Positions 1-9,028 of a stretch of 49,051 nt of DNA are shown piece after piece. The stretch comes from Desulfosalsimonas propionicica (lineage in GTDB: Bacteria; Desulfobacterota; Desulfobacteria; Desulfobacterales; Desulfosalsimonadaceae). The stretch's first letter is position 1. Each line of letters starts with the position of its first letter. A model generated the notes under the pieces. That model made no database searches. It was not told the origin of the DNA and saw nothing but the letters and a program-made list of their open reading frames with translations. The stretch is taken from NCBI RefSeq assembly GCF_013761005.1, contig NZ_JACDUS010000017.1:1-49051 (forward strand), written 5' to 3'. Position numbers and translations under genes: made by a program.

Positions 1-56
1 CGTCAGGCATATGGATTCAGGGATAATTGGTACTTCAAGCTCCGATTATATTTTAT

Positions 57-1346
57 TCACGAATCCATCCCGGCATTTCCCGGATGAATCTTTTTTCTCC
101 CGTCAAAAGCCTCTATTTCCAGCAATTCGTCCGAAATGGTAGATCCGTTACAAACGGTGCGGGCCAGGGCCCAGGTGTCCGGCGTTATTTCTTCTCCGGA
201 AGGATATCTCCGGGCCTTGAAAACCCCGTATTCAGATGGATCAACCAGGGGCTCGGTGCCCCATATGGCCACTCCTGCAGGATTGCCCCGCAGCAGTCTG
301 CCATTTTTGTCCGCAAACCAGAGTCCGATCGGCAGAATATCAAAAATTCTCTGCAGCAGGCTCTCCCGCTTTCGCAGATCCTGCTCCGCCTGTTTCCGGT
401 TTGTTATGTCCCTGACCCATTCCACAAAAAGCGCCGCAGCGCCGCTTTCATCCAACAGGGGAATGACACGCACATCAAACCACCGGCCCTTAAAAAGCTC
501 TACTTCCTTTTGGAATGACTCCCGGGTCTCCAGGACCGTTTTGGCCTGACATTCAGGGCATATATCATCAAATCCCCTGTAAGTTTTGTAGCACTTGGTT
601 TGCAAAATCCGCTTTTCATCGGAAACAGCCCCAAGACCGTTCCAGTTGCTGTACACAATATTCATATTCCGGTCATTGATGGAGATCATGTCCGGAATAA
701 GAGAAAGCATTTTCTGGAAGCGCTGTTCACTGAAGCGCAGCGCATCTTCCGCCAGCTTGCGCCCGGTTACATTTCTTGAACTGAAAACAATTTTCTGGGG
801 GTGGCCCTCTTTATCTTCCAGCATTTTGCCCACTGTTTCCAGCCACAAGTAAGTGCCATCTCTGCACCGGTTTCTATATTCAACTGTCCGGGGGTGACGC
901 GATGAAACAAATTCACCGAATTCCTCCCGTATGTGCGGGAGGTCTTCGGGATGCACAAAATCCATCACATTTTTCCCGATCAGGCACCCGGGCTCGTATC
1001 CCAGGATCTCATGGGATTTTCCGGCAAAAGTAAAGTTGCCTTCCATATCCGTGAGCGCGACCATATCCAGCATATTTCCGGTGACAATACCAAATAGCGC
1101 ATCGATCTCATCCCTTTCTTCAAGCCGGCTTTGCAACTGCTGGTTTTGCATTTCAACTTCAATCCGCTGTACATGCAACTCATAAAACCGCTGCTGGATT
1201 TCTTCACGGGTCATGGCGTCCGGATTGGGAAGATGGATGGCTTTGGCCTTTTGTTCGGTTTGCTCGCGGAGCTGTTTTGGGTCGAAAAATGGGGTCGTGC
1301 TGGATCCACAACCGGGCCTGTCTTTGTTATCATCTGTGTTTCTCAT
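57..1346 (-). CDS. Truncated multi-PAS sensor protein without output domain
   Basis: Soluble sensory protein of about 429 residues. After a Q/E-rich helical head come three PAS units: PAS1 (LGYEPGCLIGKNVMDFVHPED), PAS2 carrying a Cys cluster (CYKTYRGFDDICPEC) that could bind a metal or cluster, and PAS3 (IFDILPIGLWFADKNG). Reading stops inside or just after PAS3 (FDGRKK then an unrelated tail of about 12 residues), with no kinase, GGDEF or other output domain. The ATG at 1346 is chosen over an upstream GTG (1358) because GGGAG lies just before it. The head and PAS1 closely resemble those of the hybrid kinase at 42231-45020, so this looks like a paralogue cut off at its 3' end. No signal peptide or membrane helix is seen. 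Family call is firm; function is unknown. Confidence 0.8.
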   Translation of the reverse strand: MRNTDDNKDRPGCGSSTTPFFDPKQLREQTEQKAKAIHLPNPDAMTREEIQQRFYELHVQRIEVEMQNQQLQSRLEERDEIDALFGIVTGNMLDMVALTDMEGNFTFAGKSHEILGYEPGCLIGKNVMDFVHPEDLPHIREEFGEFVSSRHPRTVEYRNRCRDGTYLWLETVGKMLEDKEGHPQKIVFSSRNVTGRKLAEDALRFSEQRFQKMLSLIPDMISINDRNMNIVYSNWNGLGAVSDEKRILQTKCYKTYRGFDDICPECQAKTVLETRESFQKEVELFKGRWFDVRVIPLLDESGAAALFVEWVRDITNRKQAEQDLRKRESLLQRIFDILPIGLWFADKNGRLLRGNPAGVAIWGTEPLVDPSEYGVFKARRYPSGEEITPDTWALARTVCNGSTISDELLEIEAFDGRKKIHPGNAGMDS

Positions 1347-1430
1347 ATTTTCTCCCACCTCAATACAGGAAAGCCAGAGACTCTTGGCGCTTGCTGGCCA
1401 GTCACCCCCTTTTTATAATGGCATAAATTT

Positions 1431-1582
1431 GATGGCACCGTAAAAAGTCTGATTTCAGATGGTGACGTAAACAGTTCAAGATCAAGGTTTGCGCAATTTC
1501 GAAGAATGCAGCGTAGTTAGCTGTACGTGAAATTCTAAGAAATTGCGTGTAACGCAGATATTGGACTTTTTACGGCGCCATC
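1431..1582 (+). mobile_element. MITE-like inverted-repeat element, copy 1
   Basis: About 152 bp, starting GATGGCACCGTAAAAAGTC and ending with the inverted form of the same end (one mismatch). It is flanked on both sides by AAATTT (1425-1430 and 1583-1588), a 6-bp target duplication. The interior holds a second imperfect palindrome (GCGCAATTTC...GAAATTGCG). It is shared with the copies at 9388, 15488, 28185, 31084 and 33111. It has no coding capacity and lies between two minus-strand sensor genes. Confidence 0.88.
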
Positions 1583-1629
1583 AAATTTCTTTTCGGACGT
1601 TTTTATAATTCAATAAGTGCATAATGCCA

Positions 1630-3561
1630 CTATGAAAAATTCATTGCCACTCTGTTGCGTCCGAGGCGCTTGGACTCGTAAAGAGCATCATCGAGGCGTT
1701 TGAGCAGGGAATCCTTTGTATCCGCAGAAAGGATACCGGTTGCCCCCAGGCTGATTGTAACCTTGCCCACATGGAAAAAAGGTTCGGCCTCAATGTGCCG
1801 GCGCAGCCTTTCGGCCACCTCCCCTGCAGCCCCTGCATCTGTTTCCGGCAAAATGATGATGAATTCCTCTCCGCCCCAGCGCGCCAAAATGTCTGATTCC
1901 CTTAGACTGGCTTCACTGCGCCTGGACAGTTCCACCAGCACCTGGTCTCCGACATTATGGCCATGGTTATCGTTTATCGCTTTAAAATGGTCCAGATCAA
2001 ACATAATCAAGGCCGTATGCCTGCCATAGCGCCGGGCATGGGCCAGCGCCTGCGTGAGTTCGGTTTCAAAGCGCTGACGGTTAAAAAGCCCGGTCAGACT
2101 ATCTGTAGTGGCCATCCTTTGCAGGCGTTCTTCGGCAAGCTTCTTATCCGTTATATCTCTAAAGGTCCATAAAATCCCATTGAGCCTTCCCTCATTGATA
2201 ATGGGGCATGATAACAGCTCAAATATCCTGCCGTCTTTTAACATTATTGTGTCCCAATCTTCCCGGGGCGAAGCATATAAGGCATTTACCTTGCTGTAAA
2301 AGGCTTCCGGATACTGAACCTGATCCAAAATGTATTGAATACGATGCTCTTCTTCTAAGGTGGCAAAAAAACCACCAGGGAGCTGCCACATCTCCTTAAA
2401 ACGAGAATTGATATAAACGACTCTTCTGTTGTTATCCACGACCAGAATACCATCCCTTGAAGATTCTATAATGGTCTTGAGTTCGTTGGCTCTTCTCTGC
2501 AGTGCCCGCTCCGTCAGTTCTTCTATATTATTGGCAATGGCGGCGATTTCATAATTGGAGTTGTTATACCTTACCCCGGTTTTGGGTTTGCTTTCCACGA
2601 TTTCCTTAACCCGTTTTCCCAATGTGATAAGCGGAGCTGCTATGCGTTTGCCAAAATACCAACTTTGCAGCATTGCCAATGACATGGCGAACAGAGCGAT
2701 GCAAATCGCATAAACAGAAGTTCGCAGCAGAATCGGGTTTATCACTTCACTGCGCTTTACAGTAGTGACAATACTCCAGTTCACCTGGTCCACGATAGTG
2801 TAGAATGCCCACCTTTTTCCGTTTTCTCCCTGGTAAGAAAACCAGCCCTGCTTCCCGGCAAGTCTTTCATCTATATGGGTTATGGCATGGCCAATCATAT
2901 CACTCTCGGGATGAATAATCGCTTTGCCTTCCTGGTCAAGAACGAAGCTTTGCTGGGACCGATATTCCTTTTCTTTTTCCAGCAAGGCATTGGTCCGATC
3001 CAGGAAAACATCAATGGCCAGAACACCATTGACCTTACCTTGTGCGTCAACCAGGGCCTTGGATTGGGAGATAAGCCATTCATGGGTTTTGGCATCCCGG
3101 TAGGGAAGGCCAAAGGACTGGCCGGGTTTTTCTTCCAGGGCACGGGTATACCACGGCCTTTCTGTGGCGTTATACCCGTCCGGAGGAATGTAGTCATAAA
3201 TCAAGAGACTTCCATCCGGATGGCCGGAGTAAATATATCCAATATCCTCATTGGTTGCGGAGGCCTGTTTATAAATCCGTAAAGCGGTGTCCGCACCCGA
3301 CCCGTCTGCGGCGGTCAACGCTGCAATCTCGGGAACGCCGGCCAGTATTTCAACGATGTTGGAAACTTCCTTGAATATTCCGGAGGTTATAAGGCTGGCC
3401 TTGGTATTTGTTTCCCGGATGGAGTCTTTGGCTCTTTCAATACTGGTTATGCCAAAACTGGCAAAAAAGAGCGCCCCGAAAACAATCAGGGCGATTCCTG
3501 CAAAAACAAGTCCTGAGTATAAGACTTCTTTTGTTATGCTCAGATGTTTTTTAAAAACCAT
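1630..3561 (-). CDS. Cache-PAS-GGDEF diguanylate cyclase
   Basis: Membrane-bound sensor of 643 residues predicted to make cyclic di-GMP. Membrane helices at about 12-34 and 275-300 bracket an extracytoplasmic double-Cache ligand-binding region (RPWYTRALE, FVLDQEGKAIIHP). A linker, a PAS domain (about 360-475) and a C-terminal GGDEF domain follow. The active-site loop is GGEEF (563-567), a functional variant. RESD (554-557), five residues before it, is an intact RxxD inhibitory site, so product feedback is expected. No EAL domain is present. It sits alone between MITE copy 1 and the antiporter gene. The Cache domain probably senses a small organic ligand, which cannot be named from sequence. 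Confidence 0.93.
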   Translation of the reverse strand: MVFKKHLSITKEVLYSGLVFAGIALIVFGALFFASFGITSIERAKDSIRETNTKASLITSGIFKEVSNIVEILAGVPEIAALTAADGSGADTALRIYKQASATNEDIGYIYSGHPDGSLLIYDYIPPDGYNATERPWYTRALEEKPGQSFGLPYRDAKTHEWLISQSKALVDAQGKVNGVLAIDVFLDRTNALLEKEKEYRSQQSFVLDQEGKAIIHPESDMIGHAITHIDERLAGKQGWFSYQGENGKRWAFYTIVDQVNWSIVTTVKRSEVINPILLRTSVYAICIALFAMSLAMLQSWYFGKRIAAPLITLGKRVKEIVESKPKTGVRYNNSNYEIAAIANNIEELTERALQRRANELKTIIESSRDGILVVDNNRRVVYINSRFKEMWQLPGGFFATLEEEHRIQYILDQVQYPEAFYSKVNALYASPREDWDTIMLKDGRIFELLSCPIINEGRLNGILWTFRDITDKKLAEERLQRMATTDSLTGLFNRQRFETELTQALAHARRYGRHTALIMFDLDHFKAINDNHGHNVGDQVLVELSRRSEASLRESDILARWGGEEFIIILPETDAGAAGEVAERLRRHIEAEPFFHVGKVTISLGATGILSADTKDSLLKRLDDALYESKRLGRNRVAMNFS

Positions 3562-3733
3562 ACATGCTCCAGGTTTGATGCATTCTGTAACTGCTCAATA
3601 GAAAATAGCATTTTGCCATCACGGATGCTCAGGTATCGACAGCATGTAGCGGGAATGACTTATGGGACTGTTTGATTGCCCGGCCAAAGATTTGTTGGCC
3701 ATTATTGTCTGGAAATCCAAGATAAGCAGGACG

Positions 3734-4966
3734 TTAACGACGGTCTTGGGCACCAAGTTCCCCGGAACGACTCAGAGCCAGTTTGGCCATGACCGGTCCG
3801 ATCAGCTCATGGAGCACGGCGGCACCGATAACGATTCCGATGAAGCTATCTGCCAGTGGGGCAAACTCGGGTTTGCCGCGGATCATCAGTGCCAGTCCGA
3901 TGACGATGCCCCCTTGCGGAAGCAGCCCAAAGGCCGTGTAACGCCGGACTTTTTGGGGCGCACCGGAAATGGCTGCCCCCACAATTGTACCGGCAAATTT
4001 CCCGGCTGCCCTGAAAATGACAAATAAAACCACAAAGCCGGCAACCCCTGCTGAAAAGGCGGCGAAATTCAGATGCATGGCGCTGATGGTAAAAAACAGC
4101 ACAAAAATCAGTTCTTCAGTGTAGCGCTCAAGCATATGAAAAATCTGTTCCTGGTATCTGCAAAAATTGGCCACCACCACACCCATGGCCATTGTGGCCA
4201 GCAATTCGTCCAAACCCAGCATGCCGGCCACTCCAAAGCATGTCGCGAGCATGCCGAAAACCAGCACGATCATTGCGCTTTCGGTTTCGCGCCGAAACAG
4301 GACAACACCGCTTTTTAATAGCCAGCCAAAAATTGCCCCGAGCATGATTCCGCCTGCCACAGACAGGAAAGGCGCAATCACGGCCGATCTTACAGAAAGG
4401 CTGTCACCCATGAAAATACCTGCTGCCGCAATGGCAATGCTGTAGTTGATAATACCAAGGGCATCATCAAGAGCGGCAATCCCCATAATGCTTGCGCTCA
4501 CATCACCTTTGGCCCTGTATTCATGAGCTACGGCCAAAGCAGCGGTGGGATCTGTGGGCGATGCTGTGGCTCCCAAAAGTATGCATAATGGCAGCAATAT
4601 GGCGTATTCATGTCCGGAAAAGGTAAATCCCAGCAAATAGGCAACTGCAAAAACTCCGAATATCACGGCAAAAAATGCCAACTCCGCTTCGAACAGGGCA
4701 ATGGAAATGATCTCCTTCCCCAGCCGCTTTAACCTGGAGATCACTAGGGTGCCGCCCACGGAAAAGGTGATAAATGCCAGAGCGATATCCGTGATACCGC
4801 CGGTATGATGCACAAAATCCACTGGAATCCAGCCGGTCAGGCGGGGATTTAACACAATGCCGGCCACAATATATCCCGTAATCTTTGGCAGTCTTGCCAA
4901 CCGGGCTGTCTCGCCCATTGCCAAACCGACCATGATGATCAGGCCCACGACCAGCGCACTCTCCAT
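3734..4966 (-). CDS. CPA2-family Na+(K+)/H+ antiporter
   Basis: Integral membrane protein of 410 residues with about 12 helices, of the monovalent cation:proton antiporter 2 (Na_H_Exchanger) fold. Typical elements are the N-terminal repeat around LARLPKITGYIVAGIVLNP and the acidic helix with TDPTAALAVA. There is no C-terminal TrkA-N/RCK domain, so this is the short form. CGGAGGAAACC precedes the ATG. It is last in a minus-strand run SDR - small membrane protein - antiporter, with a 78-bp gap from the membrane protein. With NhaC nearby, this gives two unrelated cation/proton antiporters within 5 kb, fitting a saline or alkaline lifestyle. Ion specificity (Na+ or K+) cannot be read from the sequence. 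Confidence 0.88.
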   Translation of the reverse strand: MESALVVGLIIMVGLAMGETARLARLPKITGYIVAGIVLNPRLTGWIPVDFVHHTGGITDIALAFITFSVGGTLVISRLKRLGKEIISIALFEAELAFFAVIFGVFAVAYLLGFTFSGHEYAILLPLCILLGATASPTDPTAALAVAHEYRAKGDVSASIMGIAALDDALGIINYSIAIAAAGIFMGDSLSVRSAVIAPFLSVAGGIMLGAIFGWLLKSGVVLFRRETESAMIVLVFGMLATCFGVAGMLGLDELLATMAMGVVVANFCRYQEQIFHMLERYTEELIFVLFFTISAMHLNFAAFSAGVAGFVVLFVIFRAAGKFAGTIVGAAISGAPQKVRRYTAFGLLPQGGIVIGLALMIRGKPEFAPLADSFIGIVIGAAVLHELIGPVMAKLALSRSGELGAQDRR

Positions 4967-5044
4967 TGGTTTCCTCCGGCTAAGAATGCTTTAAAACTGC
5001 AAAGTCCCTAAAAAACCCCCGATTGACGGGCGGGCCGGAAAACA

Positions 5045-5503
5045 TCAGACGGATCGCGCGTTTCTGATTTCCCTGAAAAACACCCGCATATACCGGATAC
5101 TTGAGAGCACCAGCGCCAGGCCGATTGCAATGTAGCAGACCGCCAGATAGGGCCTGGGAATGGCTGAATAGCGAAGCAGCAGACCCAGAATTACCATGAA
5201 GACAATGATCAGGTAACTTTTCCAGGGGACAAAGGAAAACAGGCACTTTTTCCCGCCTGCCGGAAGGATTCTTCTCAGGTTGCCATCCACGATGCGCAAA
5301 AATCCAAAGTGGTGAACCAGCAATGCCAGTGCAATGCCGACAGCGGCAAACGCATAGGGGGACGTCTCGGGCGAAGCGGCATAAAGCCACATCCCGGCTG
5401 AAGACAACAGCATGAGCCCCACGCATACCCAGGCCGTCCCGGCCATCAGAACCAGGACTTTTCCGGGCACGGCTGGTTTGTATTTTTCGATGTTTGTTTT
5501 CAT
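5045..5503 (-). CDS. Small four-helix membrane protein, function unknown
   Basis: Protein of 152 residues with four predicted membrane helices (about 17-38, 50-70, 95-113, 120-137) and a conserved-looking hydrophilic stretch (FGFLRIVDGNLRRI, CLFSFVPWKSYL). I do not recognise a named domain. The start is ATG at 5503; a TTG directly upstream (5506) is also possible. It follows the SDR stop codon by only a few bases, so the two are translated from one message, and the antiporter gene follows. The linkage hints at a membrane or envelope role, but nothing shows the activity. Confidence 0.75.
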   Translation of the reverse strand: MKTNIEKYKPAVPGKVLVLMAGTAWVCVGLMLLSSAGMWLYAASPETSPYAFAAVGIALALLVHHFGFLRIVDGNLRRILPAGGKKCLFSFVPWKSYLIIVFMVILGLLLRYSAIPRPYLAVCYIAIGLALVLSSIRYMRVFFREIRNARSV

Positions 5504-5506
5504 CAA

Positions 5507-6352
5507 TTACGCCGCATCATCGGGCCGGGTCAGCTCACGGCTCAGTTCCCGGAGCTTCTGCCGCGCCTGTGTGTCATAGGCCTGGGCCATGGGTTCGGCC
5601 CGCATTTTTCCGTTGAAATACGCACCGGTCACGCCTTCGAGTTCCGGGGATGCGGCCAGATACTGCACCGCCTCCGCCCCTTGGTCCACCGCGTCCATGG
5701 AGCCGCTGAAGTAATCGGTCTCCAATACCATATTGGTGGGCATCAGGGTTGCCGGATGCAGGCAGTTGACCGAAATTGCGCTGTCCTTTAACTGTTCGGC
5801 AAGATCAAAGGTAAAAAGGATCATGGCAAGCTTGCTTTGCCGGTACGCCCTTAAGCCGTCATATCCATTTTCGAGCATCACATCGTCAAAGTCAATGGCT
5901 TGCTGGCCGGCCGAGGCCACGTTCACGATGCGCGAAGGCACCGATTCCCGCAGCAGGGGCAGAAGCCGGTGGGTCAGCAGAAAGGTCGCCAGATAGTTGA
6001 CGGCAAAGCGCAGCTCATGGCCGTCCCTGCTTTCCTGCCGGCGTGATTTGGCCTCACCCGGACCGATACCGGCGTTGTTGATCAGCACATCCAGACGTTT
6101 CTGATCGGCCCGGATCTGCCCGGCAAGTGTGCGGACTTCATCCAGGCTTGAAAAATCCGCGGTGTAGTAACTGATCTCCGGATTGCCCGAAGTGTCCCGG
6201 ATCTCTTCGACCACGGTTTTGCCTTTCTCCCGGCTGCGGCCGTGAAGGATCACGCGGGCCTTTTGGCAAGCCAGATCCAGCGCGGCTTTCTTTCCCAGAC
6301 CGTCTGTTGCCCCGGTAATGAGTATCGTCTTGCTCCCAACCCCCTGCGTCAT
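5507..6352 (-). CDS. Short-chain dehydrogenase/reductase
   Basis: Cytosolic NAD(P)-dependent oxidoreductase of 281 residues, classical SDR fold. Visible motifs are the nucleotide-binding TGATDGLG near the N-terminus, NNAG, a Ser in VNVASAG, and the catalytic YRQSK. It most resembles retinol-dehydrogenase/WWOX-like SDRs; the substrate is unknown. The start is ATG at 6352 because AGGAGG lies 5 bases upstream; the frame stays open further upstream but that stretch is AT-rich and not protein-like. It heads a minus-strand operon with the small membrane protein and perhaps the CPA2 antiporter, and is divergent from nhaC. Confidence 0.9.
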   Translation of the reverse strand: MTQGVGSKTILITGATDGLGKKAALDLACQKARVILHGRSREKGKTVVEEIRDTSGNPEISYYTADFSSLDEVRTLAGQIRADQKRLDVLINNAGIGPGEAKSRRQESRDGHELRFAVNYLATFLLTHRLLPLLRESVPSRIVNVASAGQQAIDFDDVMLENGYDGLRAYRQSKLAMILFTFDLAEQLKDSAISVNCLHPATLMPTNMVLETDYFSGSMDAVDQGAEAVQYLAASPELEGVTGAYFNGKMRAEPMAQAYDTQARQKLRELSRELTRPDDAA

Positions 6353-6797
6353 AAAGCACCTCCTGTGGTAAAAATACGAGGAGGGCCTGAAAATGTCAAC
6401 AAGGCAGGATGATCCGGGCCGCGGGCAGGGTGCCGCGGGGCAATTTACGAAATTTAATTTGCTATATTTATATTTTTTTAGCAAAAGCAATTAAAAAGTT
6501 ATTTTTCATTTTTATCTAATTGTTTTTTCAATATTTTCAATAAAAATTAAAAAATCAGTCAAATTAAAATTAGGCCTTTACAAACAGATTAAATTGAGAT
6601 ATGTACATATCCTTTAAAAACAACTATCTAATATTATAATATTATTTATACCTACCAATTCAAAATACTGATGAAATAAACCCTTGAAAATGAAAAAGTT
6701 TTTTGGCTTTCAACAGTCGGATAAAGCATCAATTCCCGATTGCCAATGAATTTCATTCAATATATAAGAAATTTCTAATAAAAAAGGAGAGATAAAA
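6353..6797. promoter_or_regulatory. AT-rich divergent control region with two perfect palindromes
   Basis: About 445 bp between the SDR gene (minus) and nhaC (plus), holding no gene. From 6440 on it is very AT-rich with many A- and T-tracts, expected to be curved and to hold promoters for one or both genes. Two perfect 14-bp palindromes stand out: GATATGTACATATC at 6598-6611 and AATATTATAATATT at 6630-6643. They could be operators or, for the second, chance in an AT-rich context. AAAAGGAGA just before the nhaC ATG is its ribosome site. Confidence 0.5.
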
Positions 6798-8372
6798 ATG
6801 AACAAAGATGCAGAAGAAAACAAAGATTTTCCTAAACCCAGTCTGTTTATGGCAATTCTGCCGGTTGCCCTGACATTGGGCTTGATGGCTGTACAACTGC
6901 TTGTCTTTGATGCATTTATTCCCCATGTGCCGCTGGCCATTGGTATTGCCATTGTTGCGCTTCTGGCCTGGTCACAGGGATATAAATGGAAAAATATGGA
7001 GGAAGGCCTTTTCCACGTTGTTTATCTGGGACTGCAATCCATTGCCATTCTCACGATCGTGGGCATGATTATCGGCACCTGGATGCTCAGCGGGACAGTG
7101 CCGGTCATGATTTACTACGGGCTGCAGGTGATCAACCCCACTTTTTTTCTGCTGGCGGCCATGATCATCTGTGCCATTGTTTCTGTTTCCCTGGGCACTT
7201 CCTGGGGTACAATGGGAACAGTGGGCATTGCCCTGGTGGGCATCGGCCAGGGGCTTGGCGTGCCCATGCCCCTTACCGGCGGCGCCATTGTTTCCGGTGC
7301 TTTTTTCGGCGACAAAATGTCTCCGCTTTCCGATACAACCAATCTGGCCCCGGCTGTTACCGGAACCAATCTTTTTAAACATATCAAAAACATGATGCCC
7401 ACAGCAGTGCCGGCCATGCTGATTGCCGGCGTGATTTACATACTTCTGGGACTGCGGTTTGCCGGAGAGCCCATGGTCGCGGAAAATATCACTCAGATCA
7501 CCGGCACCCTGGCTGATACCTTCACGCTGCACCCCCTGCTGCTGCTGCCGGCTGTTTTGGTCATCACCCTGGCGATCCTGCAATTCCCGGCCATTCCGGT
7601 TCTTTTTGTGGGTGTTGTGGCCGGCGGACTGGTGGCCGTCATTGGCCAGGGCGCAAGTGTCAAGGAAATCTTTGCCGTGATGCAAAGCGGCTTTCAAAGC
7701 AGTACAGGAGTGGAGACAGTGGATGCCCTGCTGAGCAAGGGCGGGATTCAATCCATGATGTGGGTGATTTCCCTGTTGATTATTGCCCTGGGTTTTGGGG
7801 GGATTCTGGAGCGCACCCGCTGCCTGGAAGTGATCCTGCACAGCATTGTCGGGTTTGTGAAGAGCCGTTTCGGCCTGGTGACGTCAAGCACATTAAGCGC
7901 ATTTGGCACCAACATCATCACCGGCGATCCCTATTTGTCCATTGCCCTGCCCGGGCGCATGTTCGGCCCTGCTTACCGGGGCAAAAACCTGTCTGCACTA
8001 AACCTCTCCCGCTCCCTGGAAGAAGGCGGAACCCTGATGAACCCCCTGGTTCCCTGGAGCGCAGGCGGCGCCTTTGCCACAGGCGCCCTGGGCATAGAAA
8101 CCCTGGCTTACGCACCGTTTGCTTTTGCCTGCTGGCTTTCCCCGATCATCGGCATCATCTACGCGGCGTTTAACAAGTTTATGCCCGCGGCCACCCAGGA
8201 AGAACAGGTGCAATGGGTTGAAGATGAAGAATACATTATGATCGGCGGCCAAATGATACCCGGCAGCGAGTTTGACGCCAAAAACTTTGAAAAAGAGCTG
8301 GACAAAAAACGAAAAAAGATCAAGGCGCGTAAAAAGCCCAGCTATGCCTACGCAGCCGCCTCCGGCAACTAG
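6798..8372 (+). CDS. nhaC: NhaC-family Na+/H+ antiporter
   Basis: Integral membrane protein of 524 residues with about 11-12 helices. The family signature is plain: GTSWGTMGTVGIAL, then SGAFFGDKMSPLSDTTNLAP, which carries the acidic ion-site residues, and later FGTNIITGDPYLSIALPGRM and EEGGTLMNPLVPWSAGGA. It exchanges external protons for internal Na+ (or, in some members, malate/lactate). The C-terminus is a charged cytoplasmic tail rich in Lys/Glu. It is monocistronic: its own AT-rich promoter region lies upstream and a strong terminator hairpin at 8421 downstream. A Na+/H+ role is the default family assignment. Confidence 0.93.
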   Translation: MNKDAEENKDFPKPSLFMAILPVALTLGLMAVQLLVFDAFIPHVPLAIGIAIVALLAWSQGYKWKNMEEGLFHVVYLGLQSIAILTIVGMIIGTWMLSGTVPVMIYYGLQVINPTFFLLAAMIICAIVSVSLGTSWGTMGTVGIALVGIGQGLGVPMPLTGGAIVSGAFFGDKMSPLSDTTNLAPAVTGTNLFKHIKNMMPTAVPAMLIAGVIYILLGLRFAGEPMVAENITQITGTLADTFTLHPLLLLPAVLVITLAILQFPAIPVLFVGVVAGGLVAVIGQGASVKEIFAVMQSGFQSSTGVETVDALLSKGGIQSMMWVISLLIIALGFGGILERTRCLEVILHSIVGFVKSRFGLVTSSTLSAFGTNIITGDPYLSIALPGRMFGPAYRGKNLSALNLSRSLEEGGTLMNPLVPWSAGGAFATGALGIETLAYAPFAFACWLSPIIGIIYAAFNKFMPAATQEEQVQWVEDEEYIMIGGQMIPGSEFDAKNFEKELDKKRKKIKARKKPSYAYAAASGN

Positions 8373-8420
8373 CCGGCAAGACCAGGCCAGCCTTTGTGTG
8401 GCTTAAAACAGACAGACCGC

Positions 8421-8466
8421 AATAGCGCCCCGTTGAGAGCCATGGCTTTCAATGGGGCGCTATTTT
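8421..8466 (+). terminator. Rho-independent terminator after nhaC
   Basis: An 11-bp inverted repeat AATAGCGCCCC / GGGGCGCTATT (8421-8431 with 8454-8464), with further inner pairing (GAGAGCC ATGG CTTTC), is followed by TTTTT. This ends the nhaC transcript. Because the stem also has A's on its left side it may work weakly in both directions. The rest of 8373-8597 holds nothing recognisable. Confidence 0.85.
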
Positions 8467-8597
8467 TCGGCAACCTCTCCGTTCAGCATCACTGTGGAAA
8501 TTTTCAATATTTAATGGCAGCACGCCTGCGCCATGTTTATATTATCGATTGAAACGGCAAAATGCTGAATAAACGACAAAAAAATGGAGGGGTACTC

Positions 8598-8909
8598 ATG
8601 GATCCAAAAGATTATTGCAATTCAATGGCAGCAGAACTGACCGCATGGAAGGCCAAGCTATTTGACGTAATCGCCAGGACAGACAAAATGAGCACTGAAC
8701 AAAAGGGCAAGGTCTGGGAATATTTCGGAGAAATGAAGATTATCATCCAGGACCTTGAGGACAAAATCGAATCACTTCGCACAGAATGTCCGTCTGACTG
8801 GAGCCCGCAAAAAAAAGAAATTGAGAATGCCCATGTGGACGTGCGCTCCAAGTACGAAGAAACCCTTGATTATATCGGGAAAGCATCACCGATGTCGGTT
8901 CCCGGCTAA
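8598..8909 (+). CDS. Small coiled-coil protein, sll1863-like
   Basis: Soluble, highly charged 103-residue protein, predicted almost entirely helical (AELTAWKAKL, GEMKIIIQDLEDKIESL, KKEIENAHVDVRSKYEETL). The Trp-Lys and Lys/Glu heptad pattern resembles the sll1863-type stress-related coiled-coil proteins; this is a resemblance, not a firm assignment. The ATG at 8598 is preceded by GGAGGGG and is preferred to an upstream ATG. The gene is alone between two terminators, so it has its own transcript. Confidence 0.75.
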   Translation: MDPKDYCNSMAAELTAWKAKLFDVIARTDKMSTEQKGKVWEYFGEMKIIIQDLEDKIESLRTECPSDWSPQKKEIENAHVDVRSKYEETLDYIGKASPMSVPG

Positions 8910-8936
8910 CGGCTTGACCAGAAGTTCTATTCCCGG

Positions 8937-8973
8937 ACCCACGCCCGGTTTCATGCTTCGGGTGTGGGTTTTT
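8937..8973 (+). terminator. Terminator after the coiled-coil gene
   Basis: An 11-bp stem ACCCACGCCCG / CGGGTGTGGGT with one G-T pair, a loop of 11 bases and a following TTTT run. It ends the transcript of the small coiled-coil gene and shields the oppositely oriented gene at 9029. Confidence 0.85.
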
Positions 8974-9028
8974 CATTGCAAGCGCCCCGCTGCCTGAGCC
9001 TTATGGAAAAGGCGCTTCCCCCATCCAT

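Noticed and set aside
5010-5034. A minus-strand terminator between the small membrane protein and the antiporter
   Set aside because: The stem is only about 4 bp (CCCG/CGGG) before a T6 run, too weak to call.
6972-7841. A 289-codon minus-strand frame rich in His, Gln and Gly
   Set aside because: Antisense shadow of nhaC; His/Gln-rich composition is the usual sign of reading membrane-protein codons backwards.
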